From Marisediminitalea lipolytica (GTDB lineage: Bacteria > Pseudomonadota > Gammaproteobacteria > Enterobacterales > Alteromonadaceae), in assembly GCF_001758465.1 (NCBI RefSeq), contig NZ_MJIC01000009.1, positions 327,768-391,767 on the forward strand: a DNA stretch of 64,000 nt, given 5' to 3'. Of the stretch, positions 34,229 through 43,945 are shown piece by piece; position 1 is the first letter of the stretch, and every line of letters begins with the position of its first letter. Both the position numbers and the translations under genes were made by a program. A model generated the notes under the pieces. That model was not told where the DNA came from, ran no database searches, and saw only the letters and a list, made by a program, of their open reading frames with translations.

Positions 34229-34993
34229 ATGTCCGGAATGTTAGACGGAAAAGTCATTGTAGTCACCGGTGCCGCGGGCGGCATTGGTAATGCGGCAGCT
34301 GAGCTGTTCGCTAAAGAAGGCGCTAAGCTGGTACTGAGTGCGCGCTCTGAAAGTAAAATCGCTGATTTGGTTAAGTCTATCAACGATAACGGTGGCGAAG
34401 CCATTGGCGTTGCCGCCGATCTGGAAAAACCGGCCGAGCTTAAAGCTCTGGTAGCAAAAGCCGTTGAAACTTATGGTCGTCTGGACGGTGCATTCAACAA
34501 CGCCGGTGTCACCGGTGGTCAGGTAGGTCAGGGCGGTAAACGTACCGCAGAATGGGAAGAAGACGCCTTTGAACAAATTCTGCGGGTAAACGTACTGGGC
34601 ACCTGGCATCTGATGCGTGCGCAAATCGAGCAGATGGAAAAACAAGGCGGCGGTGCTATTGTGAATACCACGTCGCTGGCGGCGTTAACCGGTTTTCCGA
34701 CTACCGCAGGTTATGCAGCCAGTAAACATGCGTTAACCGGCCTGACAAAAACCGCAGCGCTGGAATATGCGCCGAAAATTCGAATCAACGCACTGTGCCC
34801 GGGTTATGTGGATACCGCGATGATTGAAGACTCCATGGCCCGTCGTGGCGACTTGATTTTATCGAAAATACCTTTTGAACGTCTGGCGACGCCGCTGGAA
34901 ATGGCTGAAATGGCCTGCTGGCTGCTATCAGACCGTGCGACTTATGCAACCGGTGCTAACTTTATTGTTGATGGCGGTTATATGGCTGGCTAA
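34229..34993 (+). CDS. Short-chain dehydrogenase/reductase (copy 2)
   Basis: 254 residues, classical SDR. Seen: VIVVTGAAGGIGNAAAELF (nucleotide loop), NNAGVTGG, NTTSLAALTGFPTTAGYAASKHALTG with the catalytic Ser, Tyr and Lys, and a C-terminal ANFIVDGGY. AGGGGA precedes the ATG. It oxidises a secondary alcohol or reduces a ketone with NAD(P). Its length is closer to BadH of Rhodopseudomonas (255) than the SDR at 7498, so either could perform the hydroxycyclohexanecarboxyl-CoA step; position in the first operon favours the other. It has its own sigma54 promoter. Confidence 0.85.
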   Translation: MSGMLDGKVIVVTGAAGGIGNAAAELFAKEGAKLVLSARSESKIADLVKSINDNGGEAIGVAADLEKPAELKALVAKAVETYGRLDGAFNNAGVTGGQVGQGGKRTAEWEEDAFEQILRVNVLGTWHLMRAQIEQMEKQGGGAIVNTTSLAALTGFPTTAGYAASKHALTGLTKTAALEYAPKIRINALCPGYVDTAMIEDSMARRGDLILSKIPFERLATPLEMAEMACWLLSDRATYATGANFIVDGGYMAG

Positions 34994-35115
34994 GTGGTCA
35001 GCGGACAGCACAATTTGATTGCACTGTTTTTGCTAATCTGTTAATTGTGTGTAAAATGTCAATATGTGGGATTTGTTAATTTTGCCTGATCCCCGGTTTG
35101 AATGATGGAGAATGT

Positions 35116-35865
35116 ATGAAGGTCTTAGTAACGGTAAAACGTGTGGTGGACTACAACGTAAAAGTCAGAGCCAAGTCTGACGGCACCGGGCCAGAGCTCG
35201 GTAACGTAAAAATGTCGATTAACCCATTTTGCGAAATTGCTGTAGAAGAAGCAGTACGTCTGAAAGAAGCGGGTGTTGCCACTGAAGTCGTTATCGTATC
35301 AGTAGGTGATAAGAGTTGTCAGGAACAAATCCGCAGCGCGCTGGCGTTAGGTGCCGACCGTGGTATTCATGTGGAAGCTGAAGGTAGCCTGCAACCGCTG
35401 GCCATTGCTAAATTGCTTGAAGCCGTCGTCGACCGCGAAGAACCCGAACTGATCATCATGGGTAAGCAATCCATCGACGGTGACAACAACCAGACCGGCC
35501 AGATGCTGGCTGCATTAACCGGCCGTCCGCAGGGCACTTTCGCCTCTAAACTCGACATCGCTGACGGTAAAGCTCAGGTCATCCGCGAAATCGACGGTGG
35601 TCTGCAAACCGTATCACTGGCTCTGCCAGCAATTGTCACGACAGACCTGCGTCTTAACGAGCCGCGTTATGCATCTTTACCTAATATCATGAAAGCCAAG
35701 CGCAAGCCGCTGGATACTCTCACTGCCAGTGAGCTGGGTGTCGACACGGTATCTAAGGTTACACTGGTGAGCGCAGAGCCACCAGCGACCCGTCAGGCGG
35801 GTATCAAGGTAGCAAGCGTAAGTGAGCTGGTGGAAAAACTGAAAAACGAAGCGAAGGTTATCTGA
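35116..35865 (+). CDS. etfB: Electron transfer flavoprotein beta subunit
   Basis: 249 residues from the ATG at 35116, which follows GGAG by seven bases and gives the canonical [18 protein letters not shown]; an in-frame TTG at 35098 is unlikely. Seen: [18 protein letters not shown], and the ETF-beta signature [30 protein letters not shown] strip ([14 protein letters not shown]). Together with EtfA it takes electrons from the two acyl-CoA dehydrogenases and passes them to the quinone pool through ETF dehydrogenase, which is not in the window. It overlaps etfA by one base. Only a weak sigma54-like sequence lies upstream. Confidence 0.95.
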   Translation: MKVLVTVKRVVDYNVKVRAKSDGTGPELGNVKMSINPFCEIAVEEAVRLKEAGVATEVVIVSVGDKSCQEQIRSALALGADRGIHVEAEGSLQPLAIAKLLEAVVDREEPELIIMGKQSIDGDNNQTGQMLAALTGRPQGTFASKLDIADGKAQVIREIDGGLQTVSLALPAIVTTDLRLNEPRYASLPNIMKAKRKPLDTLTASELGVDTVSKVTLVSAEPPATRQAGIKVASVSELVEKLKNEAKVI

Positions 35866-36794
35866 TGAGTATTTTAATTGTAGCTGAACACGATAATGCC
35901 TCATTGAAGGCGGCCACTCTTAACACCGTGACTGCGGCCAGTGAAATTGGCGGTGATATTCATATTCTGGTTGCTGGCAGTGATTGTCAGGCTGCCGCTG
36001 ATGCCGCGGCCAGCGTTGCCGGTGTCAGCAAGGTACTGGTAGCGGATAACGCTGCTTATGGCCATCAGCTGGCTGAAAACCTGGCACCACTGGTTGCAGA
36101 AGTTGCCGGTGACTACAGCCATGTGCTGGCACCTGCGACAACCTCAGGTAAAAACCTGATGCCTCGTGTTGCTGCGTTACTTGATGTAGACCAGGTGTCT
36201 GACATCATTGCCGTGGTGTCTGCCGATACCTTCAAGCGCCCTATTTACGCCGGTAACGTTATCGCCACGGTGAAAAACGAAGAAGCCATTAAAGTCATTA
36301 CTGTGCGTGGCGCAGCCTTTGACGCAAGTGCTGCAGAAGGCGGCAGCGCGGAACAAACTAATGTGGGTGCCGCTCACGATGCCGGTATTTCTTCGTTTGT
36401 TGGTGAGGAAGTGGCTAAGTCTGACCGCCCTGAACTAACCGCGGCCAAAGTGGTGGTATCTGGTGGTCGTGGTATGCAAAACGGCGACAACTTTGCCCTG
36501 CTTGAAGCCATTGCCGATAAGGTTGGCGGTGCGGTGGGTGCATCGCGTGCCGCGGTTGATGCTGGCTTTGTACCTAACGATATGCAGGTGGGTCAAACGG
36601 GTAAAATCGTTGCGCCTGAGCTGTATGTTGCCGTAGGTATCTCTGGTGCGATCCAGCACCTGGCCGGTATGAAAGACTCCAAAGTTATCGTGGCAATTAA
36701 TAAAGACGAAGACGCGCCTATCTTCCAGGTGGCGGATTATGGTCTGGTTGCAGACTTGTTTGAAGCGTTGCCGGAGCTTTCTGAGCAGCTCTGA
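35865..36794 (+). CDS. etfA: Electron transfer flavoprotein alpha subunit
   Basis: 309 residues. Seen: N-terminal [24 protein letters not shown], and the C-terminal FAD-binding part [66 protein letters not shown] and [22 protein letters not shown], which includes the ETF-alpha signature. It binds the redox FAD of the heterodimer. It directly follows etfB (TGATG overlap) and ends at a strong terminator, so etfBA is one unit. This may be the general ETF of the cell recruited to the cluster, or a pathway-specific pair. Confidence 0.96.
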   Translation: MSILIVAEHDNASLKAATLNTVTAASEIGGDIHILVAGSDCQAAADAAASVAGVSKVLVADNAAYGHQLAENLAPLVAEVAGDYSHVLAPATTSGKNLMPRVAALLDVDQVSDIIAVVSADTFKRPIYAGNVIATVKNEEAIKVITVRGAAFDASAAEGGSAEQTNVGAAHDAGISSFVGEEVAKSDRPELTAAKVVVSGGRGMQNGDNFALLEAIADKVGGAVGASRAAVDAGFVPNDMQVGQTGKIVAPELYVAVGISGAIQHLAGMKDSKVIVAINKDEDAPIFQVADYGLVADLFEALPELSEQL

Positions 36795-36863
36795 CCAAGC
36801 AATATTGCTGGTGTGCAGGTATGCCACCAGCGTGCAATACCTGAGAGTATTAAGCCTGTGCAG

Positions 36864-36889
36864 CACCCGCCGGACGCGGGTGTTTTCTT
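36864..36889 (+). terminator. Terminator of etfBA
   Basis: A 7-bp stem CACCCGC/GCGGGTG with a 5-base loop is followed by TTTTCTT. A further inverted repeat GCTGGTG/CACCAGC precedes it near 36810-36833. Confidence 0.85.
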
Positions 36890-36927
36890 AGCACGACAAA
36901 AATTCTAATAAGTAAGAGACGAGCATT

Positions 36928-39741
36928 ATGAAGCTTCACATCGCCTCAAAGACGACGCTGCTGGCGTCTTTATTCTCTTGTGCTATCGGTTTGTCTGCCG
37001 GTTCCATGGCCCAGCAAATAGATAACCCTGATGCCAAGCCAATCCAGAACAGCGACCGGGTGCAGGGGCAAATCAAAATTAACCTCAAATCCGGGGATCA
37101 AACTATTCGTCCACGGGCGCGCCCGGCACCTTCGCGCTATGTAGGGCGGGTGCAGGTTTTACCGTATCATCCTGATCCGACTGCACGGATTTTCTTTACC
37201 ACCGATGGTACTGAGCCAACGGTAGAAAGCACGGAGTACATTCCTCGTATTCGTGGCTCGTTGAAGTTTTATGGTCCGCTCACCTTTACCGAGCCGACTA
37301 CCTTAAAAATGATCGCGGCTCGCGATGGTGAAAAGCCCAGTGGCGTGGTGAGCTTTGATTATATGGTAACGGCAGATACGCCAAACAGTATGTATCAAAG
37401 TGGCCGCTATAAGTCGTTACCAAAGGCGTTTACACTAAAATCAGCAACGCCTGAAGCTACCATTTATTACACACTGGATGGCAGTGAGCCGGATCGCGAC
37501 AGTAAGCGTTACAGCGGGCCGATTGATTTGAGCCGACAAGGCAAACAGGCCACGGTCAAAGCCATCTCAGTAAAAGCCGGTTTACCGGACAGCCCGGTGG
37601 CAACCTTTAAGCTTGAGCAGGATAAATCACTTAGGGTACTTACCGATGAAGCAAGTATTCCGGCGGTTATTGCAGAGCTGAGCGATTATGAGAAAACCCA
37701 GCTATTAACCGGTACCTCAACCGAATTAGGCGCAGCATCGGCAACCGTGGCAATACCACGTTTACGTATCACCTCGCTAGAACTGGCTGATGGCCCTGCG
37801 GGTATTCGTCTGGGTGGACGTTATGCAACGGCATTCCCTAACCCTATGCTGTTAGCGTCGAGCTGGGATACAGAGTTACTGCAAGAAGTTGGGCATGCTA
37901 TCGGTAAGGAAACGGCATACTACGGTGCCGATATTATCCTTGGCCCGGGTATGAATATTCATCGTGATCCGGTTGCTGGCCGTGTATTTGAGTATTACTC
38001 AGAGGATCCGCTGATTACCGGTGAACTGGCGGCAGCCTGGATCAACGGTACTCAGGAAGCTGGCACCGGGGCTACTATTAAGCACTATGCGGTAAACCAG
38101 TATGAGAACAACCGTCGTACTGTGAATGTGCTGGTAAGCGAACGAGCGCTGCGCGAAATTTATCTGCGCGGTTTTGAAATCGCTGTGGGTAAAGGCAATC
38201 CCTGGGGCGCTATGGCGGCCTATAACCTAGTGAACGATGTTCACTCGTCAGAGCACGATTACCTGCTAAACCAGATGTTGCGTGATGAGTTTGGTTTTGA
38301 TGGTTTTGTAATGCCTGACTGGGGTGCTTACCACAATGCGATTTCTTCATACAGCAATGGTCTGGATTTAAACACGCCGGGAGGAAACCTGCTGGGTGGC
38401 TTATTGGGTGGTCCTGATCTGCACGTTAACGAGATTGCCTCGGGCAAAATCAGTGAAGCTGATATTAACGCGGCCCTGACTAATGTACTGAAAACCGTTT
38501 TGAAGTCGCGCTCATTTAAGGAGCAGATTTACGATAAGAGCCAGTTTAAGGCGCTGCACGATCTGAGTGATGAGCTGAAAGTAGCGGGCAATGAGCTTTC
38601 TAAGAAGGCGGCGGCCGAAGGCATGATCCTGCTGAAAAATGCTAAGGGTACATTACCGCTGGCGCAAGGCCTGGTTGGTGCTGTGGTAGGCAGTTACGCC
38701 CGTGATGAGTTTGTCGGTGGTGACCCAATCTGGGGTGCCCCGCAAAAAGGTATTATCTTCCAGGGCGGCGGAAGTGCCCGGGTAACGGTAAATATTGACG
38801 ATGTGGTGTCGCTCATCCAGGGCCTTAAAAATGGCGGCTTCGCAGTAAAACATGACGATGCCTGGCAGGAAGGAATGAGTCTGACACAGGCCAAAGCCGC
38901 AGCCAAAGATACCGATGTGGGTATTGTATTGATTGGTCGCCCGGGGCAGGAAAATACCGACAATACGTCGATTGACCTGACCGATGATGAAATCACCATG
39001 ATCCGTAATATGTCCAAGGCGTATCACAGCGTGGGTAAAAAGCTGATTGTGTTGCTGAACATCGCTCACCCGGTAGTCACTTCGGTGTGGGAAGACTCTG
39101 CAGACGCTATTCTGTATATCGGTATGCCGGGTAACTATGGCTCTAATATCGTTGCAGACGTGCTGCGTGGTGAAGTGAACCCGTCGGGTAAAACTACCGA
39201 CAGCTGGCCTCGACTGGCGACCGATTCGCCGGTACACGGCCAGGCGCCCACTACCCACCACGTACAGATTGAATACAACGACGATATATTTGTGGGTTAT
39301 CGCCACTTCGATCGTCATCCACAGGATGTTGCCTATCCATTCGGTTTTGGTTTGTCTTACACCACCTATGCTTACAGCGATATTGCCTTATCGAAAGGCA
39401 GCCTGAAAGGAGATAACGATAGCCTGACAGTGAGTGTGAAAGTGACCAATACCGGTAAGGTGGCTGGCCGGGAAATTGTGCAGCTGTATGTGGCGTCTCA
39501 AACACCTCGTGACGACCGTCCGCCAAAAGAGCTGAAAGGCTTTACCAAAACAGCGCTGTTGGCACCGGGTGCATCTGAAGTGGTGACACTGACACTGAGC
39601 CGCAGTGACTTTGCTTACTTTGACGAGACTATTCATGATTGGAATGTTTTAGCCGGGCAATACAACATTGTGGTTGGCGGAACATCGGCTGACGATGTGC
39701 TGGCAAAACAGGGCGTATCAGCAAAAGTGAACGTGCGTTAA
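36928..39741 (+). CDS. Secreted GH3 beta-glycosidase with two chitobiase-C-like domains
   Basis: 937 residues. A signal peptide spans ~1-28 (GLSAGSMAQQ). Two CHB_HEX_C-like beta domains follow: RIFFTTDGTEPTVEST near 88-103 and TIYYTLDGSEPDRDSK near 183-198. The GH3 N-domain starts around 235 (LELADGPAGIRLGG, IIKHYAVNQY-like KHYAVNQYENNRR) with the nucleophile Asp464 in GFVMPDWGA. The GH3 C-domain (LIGRPGQENTDNTS) and a fibronectin-like end (GREIVQLYVASQ) complete it. It hydrolyses beta-linked oligosaccharides in the periplasm; whether glucosidase, xylosidase or hexosaminidase is not readable. The duplicated leading domains are unusual for GH3 and point to chitin-like or GlcNAc-containing substrates. 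No NagR site is in front. Confidence 0.88.
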   Translation: MKLHIASKTTLLASLFSCAIGLSAGSMAQQIDNPDAKPIQNSDRVQGQIKINLKSGDQTIRPRARPAPSRYVGRVQVLPYHPDPTARIFFTTDGTEPTVESTEYIPRIRGSLKFYGPLTFTEPTTLKMIAARDGEKPSGVVSFDYMVTADTPNSMYQSGRYKSLPKAFTLKSATPEATIYYTLDGSEPDRDSKRYSGPIDLSRQGKQATVKAISVKAGLPDSPVATFKLEQDKSLRVLTDEASIPAVIAELSDYEKTQLLTGTSTELGAASATVAIPRLRITSLELADGPAGIRLGGRYATAFPNPMLLASSWDTELLQEVGHAIGKETAYYGADIILGPGMNIHRDPVAGRVFEYYSEDPLITGELAAAWINGTQEAGTGATIKHYAVNQYENNRRTVNVLVSERALREIYLRGFEIAVGKGNPWGAMAAYNLVNDVHSSEHDYLLNQMLRDEFGFDGFVMPDWGAYHNAISSYSNGLDLNTPGGNLLGGLLGGPDLHVNEIASGKISEADINAALTNVLKTVLKSRSFKEQIYDKSQFKALHDLSDELKVAGNELSKKAAAEGMILLKNAKGTLPLAQGLVGAVVGSYARDEFVGGDPIWGAPQKGIIFQGGGSARVTVNIDDVVSLIQGLKNGGFAVKHDDAWQEGMSLTQAKAAAKDTDVGIVLIGRPGQENTDNTSIDLTDDEITMIRNMSKAYHSVGKKLIVLLNIAHPVVTSVWEDSADAILYIGMPGNYGSNIVADVLRGEVNPSGKTTDSWPRLATDSPVHGQAPTTHHVQIEYNDDIFVGYRHFDRHPQDVAYPFGFGLSYTTYAYSDIALSKGSLKGDNDSLTVSVKVTNTGKVAGREIVQLYVASQTPRDDRPPKELKGFTKTALLAPGASEVVTLTLSRSDFAYFDETIHDWNVLAGQYNIVVGGTSADDVLAKQGVSAKVNVR

Positions 39742-39763
39742 GCGCCTTTTACTTAAAGTCGAT

Positions 39764-39795
39764 AAAAGCCACTCTCGAAATAGAGTGGCTTTTTT
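39764..39795 (+). terminator. Terminator of the GH3 gene
   Basis: A 12-bp stem AAAAGCCACTCT/AGAGTGGCTTTT with loop CGAAAT ends in six T residues. Confidence 0.9.
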
Positions 39796-39990
39796 GTTGG
39801 AGTAGGAGAGTAATTACGTCTGATACTAAGTGTGAAAGTATCTTTCTGAGCAATACGATTTCATACTCACCGCTTCGGCCGCTTTGATCGAGAACCGGAC
39901 ATGAAAGTCAGATTTGATTCTCCTACTAAAGAGAATTAATCCCTATTCAACAAGAAAAGCGCAGCATTCTCTCGCTCATAGACGACAACT

Positions 39991-40325
39991 TAACTTTCTT
40001 TGTGTGCCGGTTCCTATGGCGCCCGCGGTGACAACGACCTGATTGCCATGGTTAACGCATTCAAAGACCGTATTTACTTCGTGCATCTGCGTAACGTGAC
40101 CCGCGAGGAAGACGGCTCTTTCTACGAAGCTGCACACCTCGACGGCGATAACGACATGGTGGGTCTGGTACAGGCTCTGCTGAACTGTGAATCGTCCATC
40201 GGTTGTCAGATCCCGATGCGTCCTGATCACGGCCACACCCTGACCGACGAGCAGGACAAAAAAGACCTCAAGCCAGGCTATTCCGCCTGAAAGGTCTTGC
40301 AGAATTACGTGGCCTGATTAGAGCG
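39991..40325 (+). pseudogene. uxuA: Mannonate dehydratase (uxuA) C-terminal remnant
   Basis: The frame from about 40000 reads CAGSYGARGDNDLIAMV, YFVHLRNVTREEDGSFYEAAHLDGDNDMV and PMRPDHGHTL, unmistakable UxuA C-terminal sequence. It lacks roughly the first three quarters of the protein: a stop lies at 39991-39993 and upstream DNA shows no further UxuA. The end is also broken: after GYSA a TGA appears, and LKGLAELRGLIRA continues in another frame, consistent with a loss of about 10 bases between short GCC/CGCC repeats. UxuA dehydrates D-mannonate in hexuronate catabolism. No promoter, start or other uxu genes are present, so it is a leftover of a deletion or rearrangement. Confidence 0.85.
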
Positions 40326-40400
40326 GTATCTTATATGTCAGCCCGATAAGGGCTGATGGGTGATGAGCTGCTGCGCTCAAGATTACTGCGTTAAAAACAA

Positions 40401-40425
40401 AAACGGCACCTGCAAGGTGCCGTTT
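40401..40425 (-). terminator. Terminator of the nag operon
   Basis: A perfect 11-bp stem AAACGGCACCT/AGGTGCCGTTT with loop GCA lies after the nagP stop and is followed on the minus strand by TTTTTAACGC-type sequence; it could also work on the plus strand. Confidence 0.8.
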
Positions 40426-40448
40426 CTATTTGGTCAGCTAAATAACTA

Positions 40449-41771
40449 TCACCACTTCGTCAGGCGGCAGCCTTTCACGGCGTAGAACAGAATGAAGCCG
40501 TAGCAGGGAATAGTCATCCAGTAGGCATTCAGCACGCCGGCGCTGTCGGCAATAGCACCAAAAAACATAGGCAGAATCGCACCACCGGCAATACCCATGA
40601 TCAGCAGGGCAGAGCCTCGGGCGGTGAAGTGGCCCAGACCTTCCAGTGCCAGCGGCCATACTGCAGGCCACACAATAGCGTTGGCCAGGCCCATCAGCGC
40701 AATCAGTGTAATCGGGTCGGGCAGTGTACCAATGCCTGTCCAGCCCCACAGAATTGCAGAAAGAGTATCGCTTTCAGGATTAGTGAACGGGATAAGTGCC
40801 GCCAGAATAATCCCCAGCGCTGCAGACAGTGTCAGCAACTGGTGCTGGGTAAGCACACGGGGAATAAGCAACAGACCCAGCGTATAGCCAATTACCATAA
40901 AGAACATGGTGTAAGACGTCAGGCCAATATGACCGTCTACGTTCAGCGCTGCACCGGCCAGACCAATGGTATCACCGGCAATTACCTCAACGCCCACGTA
41001 ACAGAACAGGGCAACCACACCCAGAACCAGCTGCGGGAACTGCAGAATGGAACCTTCCGCAGCACCGGTAGCATCAAGCTTGTCATCTTCCTGATGTAAA
41101 TCCAGTTCCGGCAGACCAGAGAAGCGCAGCGCTACAGCCAGGATCAGCAGGGCAATGCCCATACCGATATATGGCGTTACCAGACTGTCGGCCAGCTGTT
41201 GAATCTGCACCTGCTTTTCAGCAGCAGGCAGGGCTTCAATGCTTTGCGCGGACACATCTGCAAAGTTACCCAGCACAAGGGCGGTAAACACGATAGGAGC
41301 CAGCCAGCCTGCACCTTTATTTAACAGACCCATAATGGAAATGCGGGCCGCAGCGGTTTCCGCCGGACCAATTTTTACCAGATAGGGGTTAGATGCGGTT
41401 TGAAGAATAGTCAGTCCTGAACCCACAATAAACTGTGCCGTAATGAACAGCAGGAAAGTCTGTGCCTCGGCGGCTGGTACAAACAGGAAGCAGCCAACAG
41501 CAATAAGCACCAGGCCCAGCGACATGGCATTTTTATAACCAGTCTTGTTGAGTACGAAAGACATAGGCAGCGCCATTACCACGTAGGCAATGTAGAAACT
41601 GAAAGAAATCAGCAGTGCTTCAGTGCCGGTAAGCTGACAGACAATCTGCAGAAATGGGATAAGTGCGCCGTTCAGCCAGGTTATAAAACCAAACACAAAA
41701 AACAGCGTACCGATGATCGCCATCGGCAACAGTGTGGAACCCTTTGGAGTCGCTTGCTCAGTTGTTGTCAT
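40449..41771 (-). CDS. nagP: N-acetylglucosamine inner-membrane transporter NagP
   Basis: 440 residues from the ATG at 41771 (AAGGAAAA upstream; protein starts MTTTEQATPKG). About 12 helices of the fucose-permease-like MFS branch: PMAIIGTLFFVFGFITWLNGALIPFLQIVCQLTGTEALL, GSGLTILQTASNPYLVKIGP (the NPY strip typical of FucP/NagP relatives), and GLANAIVWPAVWPLALEGLG. It replaces the PTS transporter in Alteromonadales and brings GlcNAc into the cytoplasm, where NagK phosphorylates it. It is the last gene of the NagR-controlled operon, 44 bp after nagA. Confidence 0.92.
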   Translation of the reverse strand: MTTTEQATPKGSTLLPMAIIGTLFFVFGFITWLNGALIPFLQIVCQLTGTEALLISFSFYIAYVVMALPMSFVLNKTGYKNAMSLGLVLIAVGCFLFVPAAEAQTFLLFITAQFIVGSGLTILQTASNPYLVKIGPAETAAARISIMGLLNKGAGWLAPIVFTALVLGNFADVSAQSIEALPAAEKQVQIQQLADSLVTPYIGMGIALLILAVALRFSGLPELDLHQEDDKLDATGAAEGSILQFPQLVLGVVALFCYVGVEVIAGDTIGLAGAALNVDGHIGLTSYTMFFMVIGYTLGLLLIPRVLTQHQLLTLSAALGIILAALIPFTNPESDTLSAILWGWTGIGTLPDPITLIALMGLANAIVWPAVWPLALEGLGHFTARGSALLIMGIAGGAILPMFFGAIADSAGVLNAYWMTIPCYGFILFYAVKGCRLTKW

Positions 41772-41815
41772 TATTTTTCCTTTGAACGTATTACCAGGGC
41801 GACGCCCGGGAAGTG

Positions 41816-42937
41816 TTACGACATGCGCTGACCGTCCCGCCAATAAGCGGTCACGCCAAGCTCGTCGTCGAGAGTAATGAAGTTTGCTGCAGCGCCGGGC
41901 TTCAGCGCGCCCAGAGCGTCGCTTAAACCGAGGAAAGCAGCCGGCGTTGCGGTAGCCATTTTCAGCACGCTGTCCAGCGGAAAGCCCAAATCGAAATGGG
42001 TATGCTGAATTGCTTCTTCCATGGTAAGCACCGAACCGGCAAGCGTGCCGTCAGCGAGCTTCAGGGTCGGCCCCTGACGCAGCACTTTAATGCCCTGATA
42101 CATGAAATGGTCAGCATCGCTGGCCGCTGGAGCCATGGCATCGGTGATCAGCATCAGTTTGTCATCGCCTTTCAGTCGAATCGCCAGAGAAGCACTGATA
42201 GGATGAACGTGCTGATGATCCACAATCAGACCACAATAAATATCGTCACGGTACAGGGCACTGCCTACCACGCCGGGTTCACGGCTGTTCAACGCAGACA
42301 TGGCGTTGTACAGGTGAGTGGCCGAGGTCGCGCCAGCGTCAAATGCCCGCAGACAGGTTTCAGAATCGGCATTGGTATGGCCAACAGACACAATCACACC
42401 GGCGTCTACGAGGCGGGTGATGTCTTCCGGAGATACCATTTCCGGCGCTACCGTTACCAGCACCACGCCTAAATCCTTGCGGGTAAAAACAGCAAACTCT
42501 TCGTCGGTTAGCGGACGAATAAAGCTGCTGCTGTGCATGCCTTTTTTAGCCTGCGACAGGTGTGGGCCTTCAAAATGCACACCGGGAATCGCTGCAGAAT
42601 TGTCGGCATGGGCAATGGCGATGGCATCGGCACCACGCTTCATCACTTCAAGATCATCTGTGATAAGCGTGGGCATAATGCTGCCGGTACCCACGGTAAG
42701 ATAAGCATCCGCCATTTGCTTTAAGGTTTCTGGCGTCGGCGCTTCATTAAACTGCACGCCACCGCCGCCATTCACCTGAATATCCACCATCGCCGGGCTC
42801 ACTAACCCGTTGAGCACGGTGGCTTCACCGGCTTCGGAATTCGGGGTCAGAGACGACACCTTGCCATTCTCAATGTCAAAGCTGACATCAGAAAGCAGCG
42901 TGGTACCGTCGAACAATTGTGGAGCAAAATAGCGCAT
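41816..42937 (-). CDS. nagA: N-acetylglucosamine-6-phosphate deacetylase
   Basis: 373 residues. Seen: PAMVDIQVNGGGG near the N-terminus, the metal/phosphate strip GVHFEGPHLSQAKKGMH, VSVGHTNADSETC, ATHLYNAMSALNSREPG and the catalytic Asp in LITDAMAP. It removes acetate from GlcNAc-6-phosphate to give glucosamine-6-phosphate in the cytoplasm. The gene is 5 bp after nagB-II and 44 bp before nagP. Confidence 0.95.
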   Translation of the reverse strand: MRYFAPQLFDGTTLLSDVSFDIENGKVSSLTPNSEAGEATVLNGLVSPAMVDIQVNGGGGVQFNEAPTPETLKQMADAYLTVGTGSIMPTLITDDLEVMKRGADAIAIAHADNSAAIPGVHFEGPHLSQAKKGMHSSSFIRPLTDEEFAVFTRKDLGVVLVTVAPEMVSPEDITRLVDAGVIVSVGHTNADSETCLRAFDAGATSATHLYNAMSALNSREPGVVGSALYRDDIYCGLIVDHQHVHPISASLAIRLKGDDKLMLITDAMAPAASDADHFMYQGIKVLRQGPTLKLADGTLAGSVLTMEEAIQHTHFDLGFPLDSVLKMATATPAAFLGLSDALGALKPGAAANFITLDDELGVTAYWRDGQRMS

Positions 42938-42942
42938 GATGT

Positions 42943-43944
42943 TTATACCGTTTCTGTGACTTTTTTCAGGCCTACCGGATTATCAGGATCCATATCCAGT
43001 TTTCTGGCCGCGATTTCGATATCGAGATAAAAACGCTGCATGATAAGCAGGGGCGATACCAGAGGATGAATATCTTCCGGCGGCGTCAGCAGCGGATAAA
43101 CCGTCGCGCCGCGCTTCTTCACTTCGGCTATCTGCGCCTCGTGGAACGGGCTGCTGGCGTCAGGAATGTTCACATCCAGAATGGCCACGCCGCGGTTAAG
43201 CAGTGAAATAGGACCATGCAGGAATTCTGCACTGCTGAACGCTTCAGCCTGAATACCGCATACTTCTTTCATTTTTAACGCGATTTCTCTTGAAACAGCA
43301 TAACCGAAAGCACGACCCAGCACTACGCATCTGTCCATCGGGCCCAGTGCTTCTGCGCTGAGTACCGGTTCGGCAGCAATGGTTTGCTCCATCTGCGCGG
43401 GCAACTGTTCAAGTGATGCAGCAAGCGCCTTGTTTTCTGAGTAAGTAGAAACAATGTGCAGCAGCGCAAACAGGCTTGCCAGATAGCTTTTGGTTGCAGC
43501 AACAGCAACTTCAGGGCCGGCTTTAAGCGGAATAAAGAAATCCACCACGTCTGCGATAGGTGAGCTTTCGTCGTTCACCAGCGCAACACACAGGGCGCCC
43601 TGTGCTTTGGCCATTTTCGCCTGAGCGATGATGTCCGGGCTGCGACCAGACTGGGAAATTACAAACACCAGCGCTTCTTTCAGGCGCAGTGATTTACCGT
43701 ACACACTGTTAACTGAAGGGGCTGCGGCAGCCACGGATAAACCCAGTTCGGTCTCAATCAGGTATTTACCGAATACGCCGGCGTGATCAGAGGTACCGCG
43801 GCCAATCATGTAAACAAAAGCCGGGTCGTGCTGCTTTATCGCTTCAGCGAGTTCAGCAACACTGGCGCTGTTTTCTTTAAGTTGATTACGGAATACCTGG
43901 GGTGTTTCGGCGGCCTCGGTGGCCATTTTAGTCGTGAGTGCCAT
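42943..43944 (-). CDS. nagB-II: Glucosamine-6-phosphate deaminase, SIS-domain type (NagB-II)
   Basis: 333 residues with two SIS domains: MIGRGTSDHAGVFGKYLIE and FVISQSGRSPDIIAQA in the first, VVLGRAFGYAVSREIALKMKEVCGIQAEAFSSAEFLHGP in the second. The glutaminase domain of GlmS is missing, as in NagB-II of Shewanella, which converts glucosamine-6-phosphate to fructose-6-phosphate plus ammonia. It lies between nagK (1 bp gap) and nagA. Confidence 0.93.
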   Translation of the reverse strand: MALTTKMATEAAETPQVFRNQLKENSASVAELAEAIKQHDPAFVYMIGRGTSDHAGVFGKYLIETELGLSVAAAAPSVNSVYGKSLRLKEALVFVISQSGRSPDIIAQAKMAKAQGALCVALVNDESSPIADVVDFFIPLKAGPEVAVAATKSYLASLFALLHIVSTYSENKALAASLEQLPAQMEQTIAAEPVLSAEALGPMDRCVVLGRAFGYAVSREIALKMKEVCGIQAEAFSSAEFLHGPISLLNRGVAILDVNIPDASSPFHEAQIAEVKKRGATVYPLLTPPEDIHPLVSPLLIMQRFYLDIEIAARKLDMDPDNPVGLKKVTETV

Positions 43945-43945
43945 A

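Noticed and set aside
34995..35010. TGGTCAGCGGACAGCA as a sigma54 promoter of etfBA
   Set aside because: It keeps GG-N10-GC, but the flanking bases fit poorly (no TTGC), so it is not counted among the eight.
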